This document shows, one piece after another, positions 15,746-24,284 of a DNA stretch of 64,000 nucleotides (the first letter of the stretch is position 1; every line of letters starts with the position of its first letter). The notes beneath the pieces were generated by a model. It saw only the letters and a program-made list of their open reading frames with translations, searched no databases and was not told the origin of the DNA. Origin of the DNA: JASLEW01 sp963732005 (GTDB taxonomy: Bacteria; Acidobacteriota; Thermoanaerobaculia; Multivoradales; UBA5704). Made by a program: the position numbers and the translations under genes. Where the stretch lies: NCBI GenBank assembly GCA_963732005.1, contig CAVSXT010000003.1, forward strand, positions 124,001 through 188,000. Reading direction: 5' to 3'.

Positions 15746-17470
15746 GTGGATAGCCGCCGCATCATCTTGTTCATCGTTCTTTCGATCGCGGTGATGGCGA
15801 TCTGGCAATACCTCTTCCCACCGCCGCGTGTCACCCGCCAGCCGGCAGTCGCCACTACGGCCGCGCCGGCGGTGAGCGGGTCGGCGGCGGTTCAACCTGG
15901 CGCCGAGCCACTGTCCGCCGCCGGCGGTCCTGGCGCGGGCGGGACGGCCGGTGGCCGCACTGCCGCCGTGCCGGCAGTCGGAGCCACCGCCAGCGGTCCG
16001 CCGATCGCCGCCGAGCGGGAGCAGCAGGTGGTGCTTGCGAGCGGCGCCCAGACGCATGCGGTGTTCACCAACCGTGGGGCGCAGCTGTTGTCGCTCGAGG
16101 TCGAGCAGCCTGGCACCGGCAACGTCGAGCTGGTGCGCAAGCGGGCGCAGGACCCTTATCCCTTCGCGCTGATCGATCGGAGCCTGCGGCCGCTGCCTGT
16201 GGACGAGGCCCTGTTCGCGGTCGAGCGCGGCGGGGACGGCCGCTCGGTGACCTTCCGCTACCGCGGGCCCGCCGGCAGCGCCGAGAAGACCTTCCGCTTC
16301 GACGAGCGCGGGTTGCTGGCGGTCGAGGTCGAGGCGGCCGGCAGCTGGGCGCTCTTGCTCGGCCCCGGCATCGGCAATCCCAGCGCCACGGAGCTCGATA
16401 GCCGGTACGGGCTGCGCGGCGCCGTGGTCAAGTCTGGCGGAGACGTCAAGGTGCTCAGCCCGAAGAGCGACAACGAGGTGGTGACCTACCCGGGCGCGGC
16501 TCTGGCCTGGGCCGGCCTCGAGGACACCTATTTCGCCGCGATCGCGGTGCCGCGAAACGGCACTCTGGCGCGGGCGGTGCTGCAGCCGATGCTGGTCGAG
16601 CCGCAGGCGGCCGGGGCGCGGTTCGCGCCGGCGCCGTCCAAGGACGCCATGACCAGCGAGCAGAAGGACCTCAGCCGTGAGTTCGCGCTGGCTCTCGAGC
16701 CGGCGGCCGGCCGGCTGTCGCTCGAATGCTATCTGGGGGCGAAGGGGTACGAGCGGCTCAAGGCGCTGCCCTATGGCCTCGAGGAAACGGTCAGCCTGGG
16801 GTGGCTCAGCCCGGTGGTGCGACCGCTGCTGGCCGGCCTCCATTGGTTGTACGACCACGTGGTGCCGAACTACGGCTGGGCGATCATCCTGATGACGGTG
16901 GCGATCAAGGTGCTGCTGGTGCCGCTGACCCACCACAGCACCATGTCGATGCGGAAGATGCAGGTGCTCAATCCCAGGATGCAGGCGATCCGCGAGCGCT
17001 ACCGGCCGAAGCTCAAGGACAAGCAGGGCCGGCCGAACCTCGAGATGCAGCGCAAGATGAACGAAGAGGTGATGGCGCTGTACAAATCGGAGGGCGTCAA
17101 TCCGGCTGGCGGCTGCCTGCCGTTGCTGGTGCAGATGCCGATCCTCTACGCCTTCTACCGACTGCTCAGCACCTCGGTCGAGCTGCGCCACGCGCCGTGG
17201 ATCTTCTGGATCCATGACCTCTCGGCGGCGGATCCGCACCTGATCCTGCCGCTGATCATGGGAGCGACGCAGTTCCTGCAGGTCAAGTTCGCGCCGCAGT
17301 CAGGGGACCCCGCTCAACGGCGGCTCTTTCTGCTGATGCCGTTGTTCATGCTGATCTTCTTTCTGTCGGCGCCCAGCGGGCTGGTCCTCTACTGGCTCAC
17401 CAACAACGTCTTGACCATCGTCCAGCAGGCGGTTTACAACCGCTTCTGGAAGCTCGAGGGTGCCCAATGA
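15746..17470 (+). CDS. yidC: Membrane protein insertase YidC
   Basis: YidC (Oxa1/Alb3 family) inserts proteins into the inner membrane, alone or with Sec. The 574-residue protein has an N-terminal membrane anchor (IILFIVLSIAVMAIWQYLF), a Gly/Pro/Ala-rich linker, a large periplasmic beta-sandwich as in Gram-negative bacteria, and the conserved five-helix core beginning LAGLHWLYDHVVPNYGWAII, with the cytoplasmic loop KMQVLNPRMQAIRERY and GGCLPLLVQMPILYAFYRLL. The start is a GTG. It overlaps jag by four bases. Confidence 0.97.
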   Translation: MDSRRIILFIVLSIAVMAIWQYLFPPPRVTRQPAVATTAAPAVSGSAAVQPGAEPLSAAGGPGAGGTAGGRTAAVPAVGATASGPPIAAEREQQVVLASGAQTHAVFTNRGAQLLSLEVEQPGTGNVELVRKRAQDPYPFALIDRSLRPLPVDEALFAVERGGDGRSVTFRYRGPAGSAEKTFRFDERGLLAVEVEAAGSWALLLGPGIGNPSATELDSRYGLRGAVVKSGGDVKVLSPKSDNEVVTYPGAALAWAGLEDTYFAAIAVPRNGTLARAVLQPMLVEPQAAGARFAPAPSKDAMTSEQKDLSREFALALEPAAGRLSLECYLGAKGYERLKALPYGLEETVSLGWLSPVVRPLLAGLHWLYDHVVPNYGWAIILMTVAIKVLLVPLTHHSTMSMRKMQVLNPRMQAIRERYRPKLKDKQGRPNLEMQRKMNEEVMALYKSEGVNPAGGCLPLLVQMPILYAFYRLLSTSVELRHAPWIFWIHDLSAADPHLILPLIMGATQFLQVKFAPQSGDPAQRRLFLLMPLFMLIFFLSAPSGLVLYWLTNNVLTIVQQAVYNRFWKLEGAQ

Positions 17471-18600
17471 GCGCCAACATCGCGGGAGGCGAGGCGGAAG
17501 CGGACATGAACGAATCGAAGAGGCGGTTCTTCTCGGGCGACTCCCTGCAGCAGGCTCTGGTGCAGGCTGCGAACCACTATCACCTGCAGCCGGAGGAGAT
17601 CGCGTACCAGCCGGTCGAGAAGCGGCATGGATTCACCAAGGTGCGCCGCAAGTTCGTCATCGAGGTCGATCCGGCGGCGCCGCGGCGAGACCCTTCCTCG
17701 CCGCCCCCTGCTGCGGCACCGCGGACCGGAACCCAGCCGGCGGCGCCGGTGGTACCGGAAGCGGCCGGCGATGGAGAGCGGACGGCAGCGCCGCCGCCAG
17801 AGCGTCAGCCGAGTCGGACTGTCCCTTCGCACCGGCCATCGTCCGAGCGCTCGCCGTCAGCTCACGGCGGCGTCTCGCCGGCTGGGCCGCGCCGCGGTGG
17901 CGGCGTCGAGCATCGCGGTGGCGGTGGCGAGCATCGCGGTGGCGGCGTCGAGCATCGCGGTGGCGGTGGCGAGCATCGCGGCGGCGGCGGTGAGCATCGC
18001 GGCGGGCCGCGGCGGCCGTCGGGAGCCTATCCACGCGAGCGACGGCAGGGAGATCCGGGAGCTCTTGGGACGCATGGCGGAAGGGCGGCTGAGGATCTGG
18101 TGGCGTTGCCGGAGCGGCCGCGCAACGTGGGGGAACGCTATCCGGTGGCGGAGGGCTCCCAGGCCGAGGCAGCCGCAAAGGGGATCGTGCTGCTGTTGCA
18201 GATCGCCGGGCTCAACCTGACGCCGCGCATCTACCAGGGCGAGGAGCGGCTGGAGATCGACCTGCAGGGCACGGACGCGGATTGGTGCTTCGCCGACGAC
18301 GGCGAGCTGCTGATGGCGATCGAGCATCTGCTGCCGCGGATCATCCGCAGCATCTCCGGCGAGGCGGTGCTCTGTCGCGTGGATTGCGACAATTTCCACG
18401 AGATCCGGGAGGAGCGTCTGCGGAGTTTGGCCCAGAAGGTGGCGGACGAGGTGCGCCAGCGGGGCCGGTCGCGGACGCTGGTGCCGATGAACCCGGCCGA
18501 CCGCCGGATCATCCACGTGACCCTCGCCGACGACCCCGCGGTGGTCACGGAGAGCGAGGGAGAGGGCTATTTCAAGCGCATCACAGTGCGCCCCGCCTAG
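17467..18600 (+). CDS. jag: Jag/KhpB RNA-binding protein with internal heptad repeat
   Basis: A 377-residue Jag (SpoIIIJ-associated, KhpB) protein. The order is: Jag-N domain (SGDSLQQALVQAANHYHL, residues ~24-70), a Pro/Ala-rich linker, five Gly-rich heptads of the type GGGVEHR (17896-18000), a KH-like domain and a C-terminal R3H domain (NPADRRIIHVTLADDP then TESEGEGYFKRITV). KhpB binds many small RNAs and mRNAs with KhpA. Its coupling to yidC (ATGA) is conserved. The heptad tract comes from a 21-base repeat with an alternating V/G higher order. Part of the 3' end is duplicated downstream as a decayed copy. Confidence 0.94.
   Translation: MSANIAGGEAEADMNESKRRFFSGDSLQQALVQAANHYHLQPEEIAYQPVEKRHGFTKVRRKFVIEVDPAAPRRDPSSPPPAAAPRTGTQPAAPVVPEAAGDGERTAAPPPERQPSRTVPSHRPSSERSPSAHGGVSPAGPRRGGGVEHRGGGGEHRGGGVEHRGGGGEHRGGGGEHRGGPRRPSGAYPRERRQGDPGALGTHGGRAAEDLVALPERPRNVGERYPVAEGSQAEAAAKGIVLLLQIAGLNLTPRIYQGEERLEIDLQGTDADWCFADDGELLMAIEHLLPRIIRSISGEAVLCRVDCDNFHEIREERLRSLAQKVADEVRQRGRSRTLVPMNPADRRIIHVTLADDPAVVTESEGEGYFKRITVRPA
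17896..18000 (+). repeat. Five tandem 21-base repeats inside jag
   Basis: The unit GGTGGCGGCGTCGAGCATCGC and close variants occur five times in frame, encoding GGGVEHR/GGGGEHR alternately. The V/G alternation suggests that growth occurred by duplicating 42-base pairs. His, Arg and Gly dominate, resembling RGG-type RNA-binding tracts, which would suit an RNA-binding protein (inference). Copy number may vary between strains. Confidence 0.85.
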
Positions 18601-18679
18601 GCTGGCGCCTGGGACACTTGGTTGAAGCGCGTTCTCGGCGACGCCAGCGCGTTTCGAGCAGGGGCGACGCCACGGCGAG

Positions 18680-18830
18680 CGGACCCCTGGCGCCAATCGA
18701 CCCGGCCGACCGCCGGACCATTCACGTCACCCTCCGACGACCCCGCGGTAGCCACGGAGAGCGATGGGAGAGGGTTACTTCAAGCGCATCACTGTGTGCC
18801 TCTCCTTAGCTGGCGCCTGGGGACTCGGCG
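18680..18830 (+). pseudogene. Decayed tandem duplicate of the jag 3' end
   Basis: The stretch from about 18700 (GACCCGGCCGACCGCCGGAC) to 18830 matches the jag R3H end and its downstream bases (about 18490-18622) at most positions, offset by about 209 bases. It includes the bases after the stop codon (CTGGCGCCTGGG in both). It has at least two frame changes and a TTAG where jag has its TAG. Upstream similarity fades toward 18680. There is no start codon. This is a partial duplication decaying in place. The interval normally holding mnmE in this gene order contains only this remnant and the next gene. Confidence 0.8.
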
Positions 18831-18910
18831 GCGGCGGGTGGTTGCGACGTCGGGCAACCGGTGCCGGATCGTTGCGCGCCCGCCGAGCTGGTCCAGCCAT
18901 CGCGGTCTCG

Positions 18911-19234
18911 TCACCTTAGATTGTAGCGGCGCTTCATCTCCTCGTACCGGCGGTAGCTCTTCTCGTCCAGGCCGGGGTCGAGATGGCGATCCAGGAGCGG
19001 GATGAGGGATTCTCGGAGGCAGGCGCCGCGGGCCATCCACTGGTAATAGTGGCGCCCGCCGTGGTGATAGGGGCCGTAGAGCTTGGAGCCCGGCACCATT
19101 TTCACCAGCCAGAGAAAGAGCGCTTGATGGTCGGTGTGCATCCGCAGAGTGATCTGAGGCTGCCGGCCGTCGCCGCCAAAATGCCCTTCGCCGATGAGCA
19201 GCCCCACGAGGATGCCACGTTCGATCTCAGTCAA
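18911..19234 (-). CDS. LAGLIDADG-like small protein (homing-endonuclease fold, single motif)
   Basis: A 107-residue protein from a TTG start (19232-19234), beginning LTEIERGILVGLLIGEGHFGG. The segment GILVGLLIGEGHF matches a LAGLIDADG helix with Glu in the acidic position. It is followed by the beta-strand pattern of that fold (QITLRMHTDHQALFLWLVKM, HYYQWMARG). With one motif it would act as a homodimer. It does not interrupt any gene, so it may be a domesticated DNA-binding protein instead of an active homing enzyme. An upstream TTG at 19318 would extend it through the parS repeats and is less likely. It is transcribed away from the parS pair and rsmG-parAB. Confidence 0.6.
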   Translation of the reverse strand: MTEIERGILVGLLIGEGHFGGDGRQPQITLRMHTDHQALFLWLVKMVPGSKLYGPYHHGGRHYYQWMARGACLRESLIPLLDRHLDPGLDEKSYRRYEEMKRRYNLR

Positions 19235-19257
19235 GTGTCCCGCCCCGGCGGAGTCTG

Positions 19258-19333
19258 TTGTTTCACCGTCATGTTTCCCGTGAAACCACGGATCTCGCCC
19301 TGCTTGTTTCACCGTCAAGTTTCCCGTGAAACA
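19258..19333. promoter_or_regulatory. Two parS-like ParB-binding sites in a 30-base direct repeat
   Basis: Two 16-mers, TGTTTCCCGTGAAACC (19272-19287) and AGTTTCCCGTGAAACA (19318-19333), each differ by only one or two bases from the near-universal parS palindrome TGTTTCACGTGAAACA. Each is preceded at the same distance by a half-site, TTGTTTCACCGTCA (19258-19271 and 19304-19317). The whole 30-base unit is therefore repeated with a 46-base period. They lie just before rsmG-parA-parB, a usual place for parS. Confidence 0.88.
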
Positions 19334-19374
19334 TGTCGCCTTGTCCAGCGACGCCAGGCGCCCTACGATGGGCC

Positions 19375-20127
19375 ATGGCCTTCCGGCTGCCAGCCATTTC
19401 TAGCGACGACTTCGCCGCCGGTATCGCGACCCTGACTCCCGAGCCTCTTGCGGCAGTGGCGCAAGCAGCGCTGTATGCTCACTACCTCGAGCTGCGGCGG
19501 TGGAACGAGCGCCTGGGGTTGATCGGGCCCGGCACCGCCGACGAGGTCCTGGTCCGCCATTTCGGCGAATCCCTCGCCGCGCTGCCCCTCATCCCGCGAT
19601 CGGCGCGCCATGGTCTCGACCTGGGATCGGGTGGAGGCTTCCCGGGGCTGGTGCTGGCGGCGGCGCGCCCCGGCCTTCGGGTCACTCTCGTCGAGGCCAG
19701 GGAGCGGAAATGGGCGTTCCTGAGCGCCGCCGCCCGCCGTGCCGCGTTGCCCTGCCGGTGCCTGAATGTTAGAGTCGCCAGTCCGCTGCCCGCCGAGTTG
19801 CCGCAGCGTATCGATCTGGTGACCGTCCGAGCCCTGAAGCTCGAACCCGAGGTTCTGAAGGCTTTTTCTCGGAGGCTGACGCCCGAGGGCTCGATGCTGC
19901 TATGGATCGGCGAACGCGAACCGAAGCTGCCGCCTGAGCTCACGCCGCGGGCCATCCTGCACCTCGCCGGAGGAGAGAAGCGCCGAATCCTGCAGCTGCG
20001 AGCGACAGCCGCTGTCGCCAGCGAAGGTGGCCAGGCTGGTGGAATCGCGACCCGAGGCGAGCCAGGCGGGTCCGCCGCTCCGCGCGGCAGCGACGCGGAC
20101 CCGAACGTTCAGGAGCCCGAACCATGA
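19375..20127 (+). CDS. rsmG: 16S rRNA (guanine527-N7)-methyltransferase RsmG
   Basis: RsmG (GidB) methylates G527 of 16S rRNA. The 250-residue protein shows the SAM-binding motif LDLGSGGGFPGLVLA, then VTLVEARERKWAFL and VTVRALKLEPEVLKAF. The ATG at 19375 (MAFRLPAISSDDF) is preferred. The frame is open to 19333 but the extra residues start inside the second parS site. The C-terminal ~35 residues are a Gly/Ala-rich extension. The stop overlaps the parA ATG (ATGA). It is part of the conserved rsmG-parA-parB unit. Confidence 0.95.
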   Translation: MAFRLPAISSDDFAAGIATLTPEPLAAVAQAALYAHYLELRRWNERLGLIGPGTADEVLVRHFGESLAALPLIPRSARHGLDLGSGGGFPGLVLAAARPGLRVTLVEARERKWAFLSAAARRAALPCRCLNVRVASPLPAELPQRIDLVTVRALKLEPEVLKAFSRRLTPEGSMLLWIGEREPKLPPELTPRAILHLAGGEKRRILQLRATAAVASEGGQAGGIATRGEPGGSAAPRGSDADPNVQEPEP

Positions 20128-20876
20128 TCCTCGCGATCGCCAACCAGAAGGGCGGAGTCGGCAAGACCACCACCGCCATCAACCTCGGCGCCGGCTTGGG
20201 CGCGCTCGAGCGGCGGGTCCTGCTGGTGGACTGCGATCCTCAGGGCAATGCCACCCGCGGCCTGGGGGTGCGAGCCTCGGTGCCGCACCTGTACCACGTG
20301 CTGTCCGGCGAGGCGTCGCTCGCCGAGACCATCCAGCCGTCGGGATTCCCCAATCTCGACCTCGTCCCGACCCAGCGTGACCTGGTAGGCGTCGAGGTCG
20401 AGTTCGTCGGCGAACCCAACTGGGAAGAACGACTCAAGCAGGTGCTCTCGCTGGTCGCCGAGCGCTACGACACCGTCCTCCTCGATTGCCCGCCCTCGCT
20501 CGGCCATCTGACCGTCAACGCGCTGGCAGCCGCCGATGCTGTGCTCGTGCCGCTGCAGTGCGAGTACTTTGCGCTCGAGGGGGTGAGCGAGCTCCTCGCC
20601 ACGATCGACCGGGTCCAGAAGGGCCTCAACAAGCGCCTGGTGATCGCCGGCATCCTGCTAACCATGTACGACGACCGCACCAACCTGTCTCGCGAGGTGG
20701 CGGAGGAGATCCGGCGGCATTTCTCCGGACAGGTGTACGAGACCATCGTGCCGCGCAACATCCGGCTTGCCGAGGCTCCCAGCCATGGGTTGCCGATCTT
20801 CCAGTACGACATCAAGTCTCGCGGCGCCGAGGCCTATCTCGCCCTGGCTCGCGAGATCTTGCGGCGGGCGGCGTGA
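20124..20876 (+). CDS. parA: Chromosome partitioning ATPase ParA (Soj)
   Basis: ParA is a deviant Walker ATPase that binds the nucleoid and moves ParB-parS complexes. The 250-residue protein begins MILAIANQKGGVGKTTTAINL with the signature lysine of the deviant Walker A. It continues with VLLVDCDPQGNAT (Walker A') and TVLLDCPPSLG (Walker B). There is no N-terminal HTH, so this is the chromosomal Soj type. It overlaps rsmG by four bases and is followed at once by parB. Confidence 0.97.
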   Translation: MILAIANQKGGVGKTTTAINLGAGLGALERRVLLVDCDPQGNATRGLGVRASVPHLYHVLSGEASLAETIQPSGFPNLDLVPTQRDLVGVEVEFVGEPNWEERLKQVLSLVAERYDTVLLDCPPSLGHLTVNALAAADAVLVPLQCEYFALEGVSELLATIDRVQKGLNKRLVIAGILLTMYDDRTNLSREVAEEIRRHFSGQVYETIVPRNIRLAEAPSHGLPIFQYDIKSRGAEAYLALAREILRRAA

Positions 20877-20881
20877 CGGCG

Positions 20882-21748
20882 ATGAAGAAGCGAGGACTGG
20901 GCCGCGGCCTCGACGCCCTGATCCAGGCGCCTGACCGGCAGCAGGCAGCTGACGAGGCCGGCGGCGTCCGCAGGCTTCCCGTGGCGGCGCTCAAGCCCAA
21001 CCGCTGGCAACCCAGGTCGACCTTCGACGACGCCGAATTGGAGGCGCTCGCCGCCTCGATCCGGCTTCAGGGCCTGGTGCAGCCGCTGGTCGTCACCATG
21101 GACGGCGATGGCGCCTTCAGCATCGTGGCGGGCGAGCGGCGGTGGCGCGCCGCACGTCTGGCCGGCCTCGAAGAGGTGCCGGTGGTGGTGCGCGCCGACC
21201 TCGACGATCAGGCCAGGCTCGAACTGGCGCTGGTCGAGAACCTGCAGCGCAGCGACCTCAATGCTCTGGAAGAGGCCGAGGCCTATGCCGCACTGCAGGA
21301 GAAGTTCGGGCTGTCGCAGGAGGCCGTCGCCGTTCGCGTCGGCAAGAGCCGAACCGCCGTGACCAATGCCCTGCGCCTGCTCAAGCTGCCCGAGGAGATC
21401 CGCGATCTGCTGCGCGCCGGCCAGCTGACTGCCGGCCAGGCGCGGCCGCTGCTGGCCTTGGAGGGCCGCGACCTGCAGGTCTCCCTGGCCGAGCGGGCGG
21501 TGCGCGAGGAGCTCTCCGCTCGCGAGCTCGAGCAACTGGCGGCGCCGCAACCGCCACGCGCCAGGCGACAGCCGCAAACGGTCGAGGTCCATACGGCGGC
21601 GGCCCAGGAAACGCTCACCCGGCGCCTGCAGACCAGGGTGGAGATCCGGCGCAAGGGCAAAGGGGGCCACCTGCAAATCCATTTTCATTCCGAGGAAGAG
21701 TTGATGCGGCTCTACGATCTGTTGATGGAAAGGGGGAACGAAGCGTGA
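20882..21748 (+). CDS. parB: Chromosome partitioning protein ParB (Spo0J)
   Basis: ParB binds parS, spreads by CTP-dependent clamp sliding and is moved by ParA. The 288-residue protein has the N-terminal MKKRGLGRGLDALIQ (ParA-stimulating motif), the ParB/Srx CTPase domain with ENLQRSDLNALEEAEAY and GERRWRAARLAG, the HTH (KFGLSQEAVAVRVGKSRTAVTNALRLL) and a C-terminal dimerisation domain. The ATG at 20882 is used; a GTG at 20873 overlapping the parA stop is possible. Its sites are the parS pair 1.5 kb upstream. The stop overlaps the bactofilin start. Confidence 0.97.
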   Translation: MKKRGLGRGLDALIQAPDRQQAADEAGGVRRLPVAALKPNRWQPRSTFDDAELEALAASIRLQGLVQPLVVTMDGDGAFSIVAGERRWRAARLAGLEEVPVVVRADLDDQARLELALVENLQRSDLNALEEAEAYAALQEKFGLSQEAVAVRVGKSRTAVTNALRLLKLPEEIRDLLRAGQLTAGQARPLLALEGRDLQVSLAERAVREELSARELEQLAAPQPPRARRQPQTVEVHTAAAQETLTRRLQTRVEIRRKGKGGHLQIHFHSEEELMRLYDLLMERGNEA

Positions 21749-22155
21749 CGAAACCGACCGCCAAGGCGGGGGATCTCAACGGCTTCCTCGACCGCGGCAG
21801 CCACCTTCGTGGCGAGCTCATGTTCGACACCCACTTCCGCGTCCACGGCAAGTTCACCGGCGAGGTGACCACGGAGGGAGAGCTGATCGTCGGCGAGGGA
21901 GGCGAGGTCGAGGGCGAGGTGCGGGTTGGGCAGGTTATCGTCTCCGGCACCATGCGGGGCAGCATTCAGGCCGCCCGCCGGGTCCATATCACCTCGACAG
22001 GCAAGGTTTTCGCCGATGTCGATACGCCGGCGTTGATCGTCGAAGATGGCGCCCTCTTCGAAGGCCGCTGCGCGATGACGAGAGATGCGGCCAAGGCCGC
22101 TGCCGGCGGCCCGAAGCTGGTGGCCGCCAGGGTGCCCGCCGCCCGGGAGAGCTAG
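21745..22155 (+). CDS. Bactofilin family cytoskeletal protein
   Basis: Bactofilins are right-handed beta-helix proteins that polymerise without nucleotide. The 136-residue protein has the typical plan: a short tail (GDLNGFLDRGSHLRGEL), then repeated hydrophobic/Gly turns (VHGKFTGEVTTEGELIVGEG, EVEGEVRVGQVIVSGTMRGS, VHITSTGKVFADV) and a short C-terminal tail. Its GTG start overlaps the parB TGA, so it is the last gene of rsmG-parA-parB. In Myxococcus, bactofilins scaffold ParABS; a similar role here is inferred from the coupling. Confidence 0.93.
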   Translation: MTKPTAKAGDLNGFLDRGSHLRGELMFDTHFRVHGKFTGEVTTEGELIVGEGGEVEGEVRVGQVIVSGTMRGSIQAARRVHITSTGKVFADVDTPALIVEDGALFEGRCAMTRDAAKAAAGGPKLVAARVPAARES

Positions 22156-22228
22156 GGCATCAAAGGATCCCGGGATTATGCACTCGAAAAACCCAGGCCA
22201 GAGCCATTCCTCCAGGGACCAGGACTGC

Positions 22229-23995
22229 TCAGTGCAATCCTGCCGGGGCCGGAATGGGCAGGGTCTCGTAGGTGGTCAGGAAGGTCAGCGGGTGGCGCGC
22301 CAGGAAGCTCTTGTCGAAGGCGGAGGTGAGCACCTCGCCGTCGAGGTCCCGCGCTACCGGCAGATGGAGGGCGTACATCAGAGTCGGCACCACGTCCACC
22401 AGCCGGGCGCCGGTCAGCAGAGCTCCCGGCTGCACCCCTTCGCCGTAGAGCATCAGCACGCCATCCGGAGCATCCGCCTCGAAGCCCTCGAGCGAGACCT
22501 CCCGCGATAGCTCGCCGAGCACCCGCCGCCAGCCGGTCGAGCCTTCGATGCCGGATGCGGAGACCACCGCCAGGATGTCGTCGCCGGTGTGCCGTTGCCA
22601 TAGCTCGGCCAGGAAGGCGTCCAGCCGGGTGTAGTAATCGGTGATGCGCTCAGCCGCCTCCACGAAGTCGGGCGCCTGCCCGGCCTGGAACTGGACATTG
22701 CTGAAGCCGCCGAAGTAACGCCGCGACACCTGCCGCAGGCCGGGCAGCACCAGGAAAAAGCCGCCCACCGCAGGCGGCCGGTCGAGCACCGCCTCGGTCA
22801 GCGATTCCCGCCACAGGTCCCCAGCGACAGTCGTCACCAGCGGTGGCGGCGTTCCAGGACCGAAGCGCGAGGCGAGCAATGCTCGCACCGCGCGCGGCTC
22901 GGGGCGGAACCGCCGCGCCCAGGCGGCGAGCGGCGGCGGCCACGCCTCGCCGCTCTCGGCGCGCTCCGAAAAGTAACGGTCCGAGAACGCGAACACCGAT
23001 TCCGGCGACACCGGCGACGAGGCCGGCCAGCTCACCACCCCGGAGGGGATCCCGAGGCGCGGCAAGACCTCCCACAAGGTGAGGGCCTGCCGGGAGTAGC
23101 CGTGCAGCAGCCGGCTGCGCGCCGCCGGCAGGCCCCACCGGTTGAAGCCGATGCCCACCGGCAGCAAACGCAGCTCGGCCTCGGGGTCGATGCGCAGCGC
23201 GCTGTACAGCCGGCTGCCAGTGACCCCATGCTGCCAGGGGTATTTGCCGGTCGCCAGGGTCATCCACAGCGCCTCTGGCCGCACCGGCGAGAGCGACTCG
23301 AGCCGACCATAGGCGCCGCGGCGCAGGATACCGGCCAGGAACGGCAGCTGGCCGCGGCCGGCAAGGGGCAGGATGGCGTCGAGGGTCGCCGTGTCCAGGC
23401 CGATCACCCACAGCCTGGGCCGCGCCTCTCGCTCGACCACTGCGGGGCGCGGCGGCAAGGGCGGCGGCGGGTGGAAGGCCGCGCGCCGCTCGATCATCAC
23501 GAAGATCGAGAGGCCGGAAAGCAGAACGAAGGCGAACCGGCTGCGCCAGCCGTAGCGCCGGCGGTCCAGGCTATGGAGAAGAGCGGTGTAGAAGGCCATG
23601 ACCGCGGCGACCGACAGCCAGATCGCCGTCTTGATCAGCCGCGCGTTGATGCCGGTCGGCAGGTAGTAGGCGTAGTGGGAGGCATGGGTCCAATCGAGCA
23701 CCGCTGCCAGGCCGAAGGCGGCGGTGAGCGTCCATGGCAGGACGCGACGGGCGCGCGGGCGGCGCACTGCGAGCAGCGGCAGGTGAAGCGCGACGCTGAA
23801 CAGCCCGAGCTCCATGGCGTACCAGGACACGGCGCGGAAGATCGGCATGGCGCTCCATGGCAGCGCGGGATTCAGGAAGAACAGCAGCCCGGCGAGGTGG
23901 GCGCCGACCAGCGCTCCCGGCAGGAAACCACAAACGAGGGTCTCGGAGATGCGCCAGACTTGCGCTGCTCGGGTGGCCGCCGGTGCGGGGGTCAT
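22229..23995 (-). CDS. Membrane-anchored alkaline-phosphatase-superfamily protein (type I phosphodiesterase-like)
   Basis: A 588-residue protein with about five N-terminal membrane segments (roughly residues 20-185) and a large outer domain of the alkaline phosphatase/phosphodiesterase fold. The segment RLWVIGLDTATLDAILPL carries the first metal-site Asp and the nucleophile-position Thr. LWMTLATGKYPWQHGVTGS resembles the lid region of type I phosphodiesterases. Later metal ligands are less clear (VVSASGIEGSTGW stands where a DHG/DH motif would be expected), so catalysis is uncertain. The substrate is unknown. It is convergent with the bactofilin gene. Confidence 0.72.
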   Translation of the reverse strand: MTPAPAATRAAQVWRISETLVCGFLPGALVGAHLAGLLFFLNPALPWSAMPIFRAVSWYAMELGLFSVALHLPLLAVRRPRARRVLPWTLTAAFGLAAVLDWTHASHYAYYLPTGINARLIKTAIWLSVAAVMAFYTALLHSLDRRRYGWRSRFAFVLLSGLSIFVMIERRAAFHPPPPLPPRPAVVEREARPRLWVIGLDTATLDAILPLAGRGQLPFLAGILRRGAYGRLESLSPVRPEALWMTLATGKYPWQHGVTGSRLYSALRIDPEAELRLLPVGIGFNRWGLPAARSRLLHGYSRQALTLWEVLPRLGIPSGVVSWPASSPVSPESVFAFSDRYFSERAESGEAWPPPLAAWARRFRPEPRAVRALLASRFGPGTPPPLVTTVAGDLWRESLTEAVLDRPPAVGGFFLVLPGLRQVSRRYFGGFSNVQFQAGQAPDFVEAAERITDYYTRLDAFLAELWQRHTGDDILAVVSASGIEGSTGWRRVLGELSREVSLEGFEADAPDGVLMLYGEGVQPGALLTGARLVDVVPTLMYALHLPVARDLDGEVLTSAFDKSFLARHPLTFLTTYETLPIPAPAGLH

Positions 23996-24284
23996 GCCCG
24001 CGGGTCCGGCGACCGTGGCGCCGGTGGTCGTGGTTTCCGGCGGGCTTGGGCTCAGCTGGATTGCCCTCGCCTCAGGCTACGACCAAGCTCCAACCAGGAA
24101 GGACCATGGCTCCAGGCCGCGAAGGGTCCGCGCTCACGCCTCGAGGGTCGCCTGGAAGGCGGCATTTGCGCCCTCGGGCCTGGCCGAGGCTGGGGCCGTC
24201 CGGTTGCCAGCAACGCAACGCACGGAATCACGGTGGGTGCGTGCGGCAGACTCATGCCGCAGTGCCGCCGCAAGACGGTTGCAG

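Noticed and set aside
17896..18000. CRISPR-like array in jag
   Set aside because: The 21-base units have no spacers, are in frame and encode a protein repeat.
19258..19333. Short CRISPR or IS repeat
   Set aside because: The repeated unit contains parS palindromes and lies before parAB, so centromere sites explain it.
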